Assembly (NCBI GenBank): GCA_002308155.1
Contig: DBVQ01000067.1
Coordinates: 9,152-14,889 of the forward strand
DNA length: 5,738 nucleotides
DNA from: Christensenella sp. UBA1260
GTDB taxonomy: Bacteria > Bacillota > Clostridia > Christensenellales > CAG-917
Reading direction: 5' to 3'
The position numbers and the translations under genes are program-made. Shown in pieces: positions 1-5,386 of the stretch. The notes below the pieces were generated by a model. That model was not told the DNA's origin and searched no databases. It saw only the letters and a list, made by a program, of their open reading frames with translations. Within the stretch, counting starts at the first letter, position 1, and every line of letters begins with the position of its first letter.

Positions 1-1008
1 ATGCGCCTTTGCGGTGTGGATGAGGCGTATATCACCGGCGACAAATCTTTCAAAGAAAAGTTTTTGAAATATGCCGAGATTATGCCAAAACTCATTGGCA
101 ATCCGCTTTACTACTGGACGCACATGGAGCTTAATGAGATTTTCGGCATAAGAAAATCTTTGAACAGCGATACGGCAGAGGAGATTTGGGAGAGTGCAAA
201 CAAGGTGCTGAAAACCGTCGGCGTGCAAGCTCTGCTTGCAAAGTTTAAAGTTGAGTATATCGCAACAACCGACGATCCGTTTTCAACTCTTGAAAACCAC
301 GGCGACATCAATGGTGTGAAAGTGCGCCCGACCTTCCGTCCGGATGCCTGTTTTGCAAAGAAAGTCAGCAAAAAGGCGCTTGAAGAGAGACTTGACTATT
401 TCATTTCTCGCGGATGCAAAATCGCTGACCACGGATTTGATGATTTTGAAAACACCGAAAACCTTGAGTGGCTCATTGAAAAGTGCTATGAAAAGGGCAT
501 ACTCTTGCAACTTCATTTCGGCACTTTCCGCAACGTCAACACGCGCGCATTTGAAAGGATTGGAAGAGACGCGGGCTTTGACGTGTTTAGAGACACAATC
601 TCCACGGACAAGTTTGCGGAGCTTCTTGACAAGATGTTGAAAAAGCTTGGTGGGCTTCCGCATATCGTCGTTTATCCTTTGAATGATGCATATCTCCGTC
701 CGCTTGCAACGATTTCCGGTGCATTCAAAAACGTGCTCGTCGGTGCGGCGTGGTGGTTCAACGACACAGTGTGCGGCATAAAGCGTCAACTTGAAACGGT
801 CAGTGAATACGCAGTGCTCGGCACAAATCTCGGTATGCTCACGGACAGCCGTTCGTTCAGCTCGTACGTTCGCTTTGATTTCTATCGCAGAATACTCGCA
901 TCCTTCATTGCCGAAAAGGTTGACAAGGGCGAATATGACGAGAAGAACGCACTCGCGCTTGCAAAAGATATTGCCTATGGCAATATAAAGGAGATGCTCG
1001 GCTTATGA
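1..1008 (+). CDS. uxaC: Uronate isomerase (glucuronate/galacturonate isomerase), 5' end outside window
   Basis: Cytoplasmic amidohydrolase-superfamily enzyme that converts D-glucuronate to D-fructuronate (and often D-galacturonate to D-tagaturonate), the first step of hexuronate breakdown. The 335 visible residues carry family motifs in order: NPLYYWTH (34-41), TTDDP (89-93), RPTFRPD (109-115), ADH (142-144), QLHFG followed by RN (170-178), WWFND (251-255) and TDSRSF (281-286), whose Asp is the expected strand-8 metal ligand. The ATG at position 1 is almost certainly internal. By remembered alignment with E. coli UxaC it falls near residue 65, and the N-terminal HCHL metal-binding motif must lie upstream of the window. 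The protein is compact: about 30 residues appear to be missing after RPTFRPD and about 30 more before QLHFG, relative to the roughly 470-residue form. It resembles divergent short uronate isomerases such as Bacillus halodurans Bh0493. Its stop overlaps the uxuA start (ATGA). Family assignment is secure; glucuronate versus galacturonate preference is inferred from the neighbours. Confidence 0.93.
   Translation: MRLCGVDEAYITGDKSFKEKFLKYAEIMPKLIGNPLYYWTHMELNEIFGIRKSLNSDTAEEIWESANKVLKTVGVQALLAKFKVEYIATTDDPFSTLENHGDINGVKVRPTFRPDACFAKKVSKKALEERLDYFISRGCKIADHGFDDFENTENLEWLIEKCYEKGILLQLHFGTFRNVNTRAFERIGRDAGFDVFRDTISTDKFAELLDKMLKKLGGLPHIVVYPLNDAYLRPLATISGAFKNVLVGAAWWFNDTVCGIKRQLETVSEYAVLGTNLGMLTDSRSFSSYVRFDFYRRILASFIAEKVDKGEYDEKNALALAKDIAYGNIKEMLGL
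987..993 (+). promoter_or_regulatory. Ribosome binding site for uxuA
   Basis: AAAGGAG lies inside the last codons of uxaC, 11 bases before the ATG at 1005. A second in-frame ATG at 1011 would leave a 17-base spacer, so 1005 is the better start. It also gives the ATGA overlap typical of translational coupling. Confidence 0.6.
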
Positions 1009-2039
1009 AAATGACTTTCAGATGGTATGGCGAAAATGATTGCATCCCGCTAAATTACATCAAGCAAATACAGGGTATGACAGGTGTTGTGACCGCGGTT
1101 TACGACACTCCCGTCGGCGAGGTTTGGGACATTTCAAAACTTGAACGCTTGAAAAAACTTGCAAACGGCGCAGGGCTTGAAATGGAAGTCATTGAGTCCG
1201 TGCCTGTGCACGAGGACATCAAACTTGGCAAACCGTCGAGAGACAAATATATTGAGGCGTACAAGCAAAACATCTTGAACTGCGGCAAAGTCGGAGTCAA
1301 GTGCATTTGCTACAACTTTATGCCTGTCTTTGACTGGCTTCGCACGGATTTGTATTTCAAGCATAATGATGGGGCGACCTCGCTTGCATACAATCATGAT
1401 ACGCTTTTGAGCCTTGACCCAAAGAACTTGCATTTGCCTGGCTGGGACGAGAGTTATTCAACGGATGAACTCAACGCGCTCCTTGAAGAGTACAAGGGGA
1501 TGACGCACGAAAAGCTGTTTGACAACCTAGTGTATTTTTTAAACGCGATTATGCCTGCCTGCGACGAAGCGGATGTGAATATGGCAATCCATCCGGACGA
1601 CCCGCCGTGGGATATGTTTGGACTTCCGCGCATCATCTGCAAGGAAGAAGACTACGACAAACTGTTTGCCGCAGTGCCAAACAGACACAACGGCATAACT
1701 TTCTGTACGGGCAGTCTGGGGGCTGGAAGATTCAACGACCTGCCGAAAATGGCGGGCAAATACGCTAGGCGTATTTATTTTGCACATCTCCGTCAATTAA
1801 AGTATGACGGCGATATAGATTTTTATGAAAACGGACATCAAACCGCTTGCGGAAACGTTGACGTGTATAGCATCGTCAAAGCGCTTGTGGAGAACGGTTT
1901 TGACGGCTACGTTCGCCCAGACCACGGCAGAAACGTGTGGGGAGAGGACGCAAAGCCGGGCTACGGTCTCTACGACAGAGCTATGGGTGCTTGCTATCTT
2001 CAAGGTCTGTTTGAAGCGGTTGAAAAGGAGTCAAAATGA
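1005..2039 (+). CDS. uxuA: Mannonate dehydratase
   Basis: Dehydrates D-mannonate to 2-keto-3-deoxy-D-gluconate in the cytoplasm, using a divalent metal (Mn2+ or Fe2+ in the family) in a TIM-barrel fold. The 344-residue product is full length for the short UxuA class (E. coli UxuA is about 50 residues longer). It starts with the usual MxxTFRWYG block. Family motifs include CYNFMPVFDW (about residues 103-112), MAIHPDDPPWDMFG (from 193), FCTGS (233-237), FAHLR (259-263), VRPDHGR (303-309) and PGYGLYDRA (from 318). Probable metal ligands are H196, C234, H261 and D306, with a Tyr in the GYGLY motif as catalytic candidate; this matches the His/Cys/His/Asp/Tyr set described for Streptococcus suis mannonate dehydratase. 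The 4-base overlaps with both neighbours indicate a coupled operon. The SDR encoded next makes its substrate and KdgK takes its product. All key residues look intact. Confidence 0.97.
   Translation: MKMTFRWYGENDCIPLNYIKQIQGMTGVVTAVYDTPVGEVWDISKLERLKKLANGAGLEMEVIESVPVHEDIKLGKPSRDKYIEAYKQNILNCGKVGVKCICYNFMPVFDWLRTDLYFKHNDGATSLAYNHDTLLSLDPKNLHLPGWDESYSTDELNALLEEYKGMTHEKLFDNLVYFLNAIMPACDEADVNMAIHPDDPPWDMFGLPRIICKEEDYDKLFAAVPNRHNGITFCTGSLGAGRFNDLPKMAGKYARRIYFAHLRQLKYDGDIDFYENGHQTACGNVDVYSIVKALVENGFDGYVRPDHGRNVWGEDAKPGYGLYDRAMGACYLQGLFEAVEKESK
1758..1776 (+). other. Intragenic hairpin inside uxuA
   Basis: A perfect 8-bp inverted repeat (AAATACGC / GCGTATTT) with a TAG loop is followed by TATTTT on the + strand. 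It lies within the codons just before the conserved FAHLR motif. The stem has only three G-C pairs, so it is weak as a terminator. It could be a pause or RNA-processing site, or chance from coding sequence. Confidence 0.25.
2023..2030 (+). promoter_or_regulatory. Ribosome binding site for the SDR gene
   Basis: AAAAGGAG lies in the last codons of uxuA with a 5-base spacer to the ATG at 2036. It supports that start and the ATGA overlap with uxuA. Confidence 0.75.
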
Positions 2040-2866
2040 AAGTTCCATTTAAGGTCGATTTGAGTGGCAAAGTGGTGGCTATCACGGGCGCAGGTGGTGT
2101 TATCTGCTCAGAGTTTGCACGTGCGCTTGCCGAGTGTGACGCAAAAGTGGCGCTTCTTGACATCAACTATGATGCGGCAAAGAAGTTTGCGGATGAAATC
2201 GGCGATAACGCGATTGCAGTCAAATGCAACTGCCTTGACAAAGCCGATATTGAGCGCGCAAAGGAAGAAATCAATGCAAAGCTCGGCAAAGTCAACTTCC
2301 TCGTCAACGGGGCAGGTGGCAACAATCCTCGTGCCACGACGGACAACGAATATATGACACCTGACCTTGAAGGCGTCAAGGATTTCTTTGCTCTTGAAGA
2401 GAGCGGGCTCAAGTTTGTGTTCGATCTCAACATCACATCGGCTTTCCTTGTCACTCAGGTCTTTGCGAAGGATATGGTGAAAACTGGCGGAAATATCATC
2501 AATATTTCGTCAATGAACGCTTTCTCGCCACTCACAAAGATTCCAGCATACAGCGCGGCAAAGGCCGGGATATCCAACTTTACACAGTGGCTCGCCGTGC
2601 ACTTTGCGCCGTGCAATATCCGTTGCAACGCAATCGCGCCGGGGTTTTTTGTCACAAATCAAAACAGAAGTTTGCTCTTCAACAATGATGGCTCGCCTAC
2701 GGCGAGAACGGGCAAGATTTTGAACGCTACGCCAATGAGAAAGTTTGGACAAATCTCCGACCTTATCGGTTGTCTCCTTTGGCTTGCAGACGACGAAGCA
2801 AGCGGATTTGTGACAGGCACGGTCATTCCTGTGGACGGAGGCTTTTCGGCATACAGTGGGGTGTGA
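2036..2866 (+). CDS. uxuB: SDR-family D-fructuronate reductase / D-mannonate oxidoreductase
   Basis: Classical short-chain dehydrogenase predicted to reduce D-fructuronate to D-mannonate with NAD(P)H, the step between UxaC and UxuA. The 276-residue Rossmann protein has the dinucleotide motif TGAGGVIC (17-24), an Asp at the end of strand 2 (D42, usually favouring NAD(H)), NGAGGNNP (91-98, the expanded NAAG motif common in mannonate/fructuronate SDRs), catalytic S159, Y172 and K176 (YSAAK), and the C-terminal VTGTVIPVDGG block. The third Gly of the usual TGxxxGxG is a Cys (C24), which I believe occurs elsewhere in this subfamily. Length and layout match Bacillus YjmF/UxuB-type enzymes and not the roughly 480-residue E. 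coli UxuB family. The gene overlaps uxuA by 4 bases and ends one base before the eda ATG. SDR family is certain. The substrate is inferred mainly from the operon; another gluconate-type dehydrogenase is the alternative. Confidence 0.88.
   Translation: MKVPFKVDLSGKVVAITGAGGVICSEFARALAECDAKVALLDINYDAAKKFADEIGDNAIAVKCNCLDKADIERAKEEINAKLGKVNFLVNGAGGNNPRATTDNEYMTPDLEGVKDFFALEESGLKFVFDLNITSAFLVTQVFAKDMVKTGGNIINISSMNAFSPLTKIPAYSAAKAGISNFTQWLAVHFAPCNIRCNAIAPGFFVTNQNRSLLFNNDGSPTARTGKILNATPMRKFGQISDLIGCLLWLADDEASGFVTGTVIPVDGGFSAYSGV
2858..2863 (+). promoter_or_regulatory. Weak ribosome binding site for eda
   Basis: GGGGTG precedes the ATG at 2868. The nearest strong GGAGG (2837-2841) lies 26 bases from that ATG and 14 bases from an in-frame GTG at 2856. 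The weak site, plus a one-base gap after the SDR stop, suggests eda depends on translation of the SDR gene (re-initiation). Confidence 0.4.
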
Positions 2867-2867
2867 T

Positions 2868-3443
2868 ATGAAACCAATTATTCCTGTCGTCGTGATAAAC
2901 GACGCAAAAGATACAGTCAAAACTTTGTCCGCACTTCGCGAAGGAGGCATAAACTATGCGGAAATCACTTTCCGAACTGCGTGTGCGCGTGAGGCGATTG
3001 AGATTGCTGTCAAGGCTTTTCCTGATATGAATATCGGTGCAGGCACGGTTATTAACCGTGAGCAAGCGGAGAGCGCAGTGAAAGCGAGTGCGCAATTTCT
3101 CGTGTCTCCGGGATTTAGTGATGAAGTTGCAAAGTTTGCTCTTGAAAACAAAGTCACATACTATCCGGGGTGCGTGACCCCAACGGAAATTATGCGTGCG
3201 TTGTCGTATGGATTTGACATAATCAAGTTTTTCCCTGCAGGCGTGTTTGGTGGGCTCAAAGCTTTGAAAGCTTTGTCCGCACCATTCCCACAAGTGAGAT
3301 TTATTCCGACGGGTGGCGTGGATCTTTCAAACCTCAAAGAGTTTGTGAATTTTGACAAGGTCTATGCAATCGGCGGTTCGTTTATGATGAAAGGCGACAT
3401 TGTCGCCAATTGTAAGGAGGCAGTAAGAATATGCGAGTTGTGA
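2868..3443 (+). CDS. eda: KDPG aldolase (2-keto-3-deoxy-6-phosphogluconate aldolase)
   Basis: Class I Schiff-base aldolase that cleaves 2-keto-3-deoxy-6-phosphogluconate to pyruvate and glyceraldehyde-3-phosphate; some family members also act on 4-hydroxy-2-oxoglutarate. The 191-residue TIM-barrel protein shows IPVVVI (5-10), EITFRT (32-37) with catalytic E32 and R36, GAGTV, SPGFSDEV, the Schiff-base lysine K120 in IKFFPAG, and the phosphate-binding PTGGV and IGGSF motifs. The spacing between catalytic Glu and Lys is 88 residues, the same as E45/K133 in E. coli Eda. The enzyme is shorter at the N-terminus than the 213-residue E. coli protein. I chose the ATG at 2868 because homology begins there; an in-frame GTG at 2856 would add four residues and overlap the SDR gene. 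The 3' end overlaps kdgK by 13 bases. It catalyses the last step of the pathway encoded by this operon. Confidence 0.96.
   Translation: MKPIIPVVVINDAKDTVKTLSALREGGINYAEITFRTACAREAIEIAVKAFPDMNIGAGTVINREQAESAVKASAQFLVSPGFSDEVAKFALENKVTYYPGCVTPTEIMRALSYGFDIIKFFPAGVFGGLKALKALSAPFPQVRFIPTGGVDLSNLKEFVNFDKVYAIGGSFMMKGDIVANCKEAVRICEL
3413..3420 (+). promoter_or_regulatory. Strong ribosome binding site for kdgK
   Basis: TAAGGAGG, close to the full anti-Shine-Dalgarno complement, lies inside the last codons of eda, 10 bases before the ATG at 3431. It is the best ribosome site in the window and fixes the kdgK start within the 13-base overlap. Confidence 0.8.
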
Positions 3444-4450
3444 CTTTTGGAGAACTTATGCTGAGACTTCAACCGGAGGGCTATCTTCGTTTTGCGCAAG
3501 CAGACAAACTTGAAGCCACTTTCGGCGGCGCGGAGGCAAACGTTGCCGTATCGCTTGCAAACTTTGGCGATGATGTCGCGTTTGTGAGCAAACTTCCAAA
3601 ACATGAGATAGGGCAAGCGGCTGTCAATTCGCTCCGCAAATACGGAGTTGACACATCGCTCATCGTGCGCGGTGGAGACAGAGTCGGCGTGTATTATTGC
3701 GAAAAGGGTGCAAGTCAGCGTCCAAGCAAGGTCATATATGACAGAGCGAACTCCGCAATTGCTTTGGCAAAGGCGAGCGAGTTTGATTGGGATTCTATCT
3801 TTGAAGGCGTTGAGTGGTTCCACTTTACAGGCATAACTCCTGCGCTTTCCGAAGAACTTGCCGAAATTACGCTTGAGGCAGTCAAGAGCGCAAAAGAAAA
3901 GGGCATAACAGTGTCTTGTGATTTGAACTTCCGCAAAAAACTCTGGTCAAAGGAAGAAGCAAACAAGACCATGAGCGAGATTTGCAAATACGTTGACGTT
4001 TGTATAGCAAACGAAGAGGACGCAAAAGACGTGTTTGGCATTGAATCCGAAAACACAGATATTGAGAGCGGCAAGCTCAACAGCGAAGGCTATGTGTCCG
4101 TGGCAAGACAACTCTCGCTTCGCTTTGGTTTTAAGGCGGTGGCAATCACATTGCGTGAGAGTTTGAGTGCAAATGACAACAACTGGTCGGGCATGCTCTA
4201 TGTTGGCAACAACGCATTTTTCAGCAAGAAATATGCTGTGCATATTGTTGACCGCGTGGGTGGCGGCGACAGCTTTGGCGCAGGACTTATCCACAGTATG
4301 CTTTGCGGTGCGTACGCGCAGGATGCAATCGAGTTTGCGGTTGCGGCAAGTTGTTTGAAGCACTCAATTGAAGGCGACTACAATCTAGTCAGTGAAGATG
4401 AAGTCAATGCTCTTGTTGCCGGAAATGGCAGTGGTAGAGTACAAAGATAA
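3431..4450 (+). CDS. kdgK: 2-keto-3-deoxygluconate kinase (PfkB family)
   Basis: Phosphorylates 2-keto-3-deoxygluconate with ATP to give KDPG, linking mannonate dehydratase to the aldolase. The 339-residue ribokinase/PfkB-family protein begins with VVTFGELMLRL and carries PfkB signature 1 (GGAEAN, 32-37, continuing through SLANFG) and signature 2 (DRVGGGDSFGAG, 274-285) with catalytic base D280. The DRVGGGD form, instead of the ribokinase DTTGAGD, is typical of KDG kinases, as are YYCEKG and YDRANSAIA in the sugar-contact region and the C-terminal GNGSGRVQR. Length is normal and no motif is missing. The gene overlaps eda by 13 bases and has a strong ribosome site. The next gene follows after 17 bases with no terminator. 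Another hexonate or sugar kinase is possible by family alone, but with uxaC, uxuA and eda alongside the KDG assignment is strong. Confidence 0.94.
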   Translation: MRVVTFGELMLRLQPEGYLRFAQADKLEATFGGAEANVAVSLANFGDDVAFVSKLPKHEIGQAAVNSLRKYGVDTSLIVRGGDRVGVYYCEKGASQRPSKVIYDRANSAIALAKASEFDWDSIFEGVEWFHFTGITPALSEELAEITLEAVKSAKEKGITVSCDLNFRKKLWSKEEANKTMSEICKYVDVCIANEEDAKDVFGIESENTDIESGKLNSEGYVSVARQLSLRFGFKAVAITLRESLSANDNNWSGMLYVGNNAFFSKKYAVHIVDRVGGGDSFGAGLIHSMLCGAYAQDAIEFAVAASCLKHSIEGDYNLVSEDEVNALVAGNGSGRVQR

Positions 4451-4456
4451 AACAAA

Positions 4457-4461
4457 AGAGG
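4457..4461 (+). promoter_or_regulatory. Ribosome binding site in the 17-base gap before the TIM-barrel gene
   Basis: AGAGG with a 6-base spacer to the ATG at 4468. The gap 4451-4467 is the longest non-coding stretch in the window. It holds no hairpin or T-run, so transcription should read through from kdgK. Confidence 0.6.
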
Positions 4462-4467
4462 TATAAA

Positions 4468-5385
4468 ATGAGCAAAATCACAATTTCAGGTTTTTATGAT
4501 GAAGTGAGCGGGGATTTGCAAGAGCAAATCAAACTCTTGCACGAGCTTGGCGAGACATATATGTGTCCGCGCACAATCAACGGAAAAAACATTGCGGATT
4601 TCACTCTTGAAGAGTTTGAAAGAGACATCTATCCGGTGCTCCAAAAAGAGGGCATCAAGTTTTCATCAATAGGCTCGCCGATAGGCAAAGTCGGCATTGA
4701 CGACGAAGAAGGTTTTGAAAAACAAAAGAAGCAACTTGCAGAACTCGTCAAGATTGCAAAACTTATGGATTGCAAATATATTCGTATGTTCTCGTTCTAC
4801 TATGGCGACAAAAATCCTGCGGATTGCCACGATAAAGTTATTGCAAAACTCAAAGAGTTTTTGGCAATCGTCAAGGGCAGTGGCGTCAAACTTATGCACG
4901 AAAACGAAAAGCTCATCTACGGCGACGTGCCCGAGCGCGTGCTTGCCATAAAGAAGGAAATCGACGACGAAGACTTTGTCTTCTGCTTTGACGCAAGCAA
5001 CTATGTGCAATGCGACACCAATCCGGCCGAGGCATTTGATATGCTCAAAGATTTGACAGTGTACTATCACATCAAGGATTGCTCGGCATACAAAGTTGAA
5101 GTCCCTGTCGGCACAGGTGAAGGGCATTATGACTATATAATCGGCGAACTCAAAAAGCGCGGATATGAGGGCTTTATGACACTCGAGCCGCACACCTGGA
5201 AGTACGCTGTTTTGAAGCCGCTCGTCTATTTTGTTCCGTTTGTGGCACTTGCAAAAAAGGACTATTACAAAGCATTCAGACTTATAGACAAAAAGATGCA
5301 CAGAGGTTTCTTCAAGTGCGCATCAAGAAAACTAGTTTTCTTGTGGCAATATGAAAACCTCAAAAAACTGCTTGCGGAGGCATAA
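4468..5385 (+). CDS. Sugar phosphate isomerase/epimerase-like TIM-barrel protein with extended C-terminus
   Basis: Member of the xylose isomerase-like TIM-barrel (AP endonuclease 2) superfamily, whose members isomerise, epimerise, dehydrate or lyse sugars and keto-sugars using a divalent metal. The 305-residue protein starts with SGFYDEV and shows a barrel pattern with probable metal ligands E145 (LMHENEK), D175 (CFDASNY), H201 (YYHIKD) and E240 (TLEPH). The residue two after E145, usually His in an ENH motif, is Glu here. After LEPH, where relatives usually run into a short final helix, there is a tail of about 60 residues: a hydrophobic stretch with prolines (about 247-261) followed by a Lys/Arg/aromatic-rich segment (262-300). 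There is no signal peptide, so it should be cytoplasmic. The exact reaction is unknown. Position right after kdgK and before a Gfo/Idh oxidoreductase points to sugar or uronate-derivative processing. The assignment is to superfamily only. Confidence 0.82.
   Translation: MSKITISGFYDEVSGDLQEQIKLLHELGETYMCPRTINGKNIADFTLEEFERDIYPVLQKEGIKFSSIGSPIGKVGIDDEEGFEKQKKQLAELVKIAKLMDCKYIRMFSFYYGDKNPADCHDKVIAKLKEFLAIVKGSGVKLMHENEKLIYGDVPERVLAIKKEIDDEDFVFCFDASNYVQCDTNPAEAFDMLKDLTVYYHIKDCSAYKVEVPVGTGEGHYDYIIGELKKRGYEGFMTLEPHTWKYAVLKPLVYFVPFVALAKKDYYKAFRLIDKKMHRGFFKCASRKLVFLWQYENLKKLLAEA
5376..5380 (+). promoter_or_regulatory. Ribosome binding site for the Gfo/Idh gene
   Basis: GGAGG in the last codons of the TIM-barrel gene, 6 bases before the ATG at 5387. 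That ATG follows the TAA stop (5383-5385) after a single base, so the pair is likely translationally coupled. Confidence 0.7.
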
Positions 5386-5386
5386 T

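Noticed and set aside
1..3. ATG at the first base as the real start of uxaC
   Set aside because: Family alignment places it well inside the protein, and the N-terminal HCHL metal-binding segment would be missing. The window edge simply cuts the gene.
283..789. Antisense open frame of 168 codons opposite uxaC
   Set aside because: No recognisable motif; it overlaps conserved uxaC motifs on the other strand and is best read as a shadow frame.
3044..3060. Inverted repeat CACGGTT-ATT-AACCGTG inside eda
   Set aside because: It lies over the conserved GAGTV codons with no T-run after it and is too far inside the gene for an operator of this operon; likely chance.
3258..3275. Two perfect tandem copies of the 9-mer AAAGCTTTG
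   Set aside because: They encode the LKALKAL helix of KDPG aldolase, a conserved stretch; the repeat follows from the protein and has only two units.
2823..3293. Antisense open frame of 156 codons across the SDR/eda junction
   Set aside because: It spans two genes with clear catalytic motifs on the + strand and has no family signature of its own.
4451..4467. Possible terminator or promoter between kdgK and the TIM-barrel gene
   Set aside because: The 17-base gap has no inverted repeat, T-run or -35/-10 pair; it only holds the ribosome site.
4666..5301. Antisense open frame of 211 codons opposite the TIM-barrel gene
   Set aside because: It mirrors a well-supported coding gene, its product is Cys/Phe/Val-rich with no recognisable domain, and no ribosome site or separate promoter is evident. 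Long antisense frames arise from the codon bias of the + strand gene.
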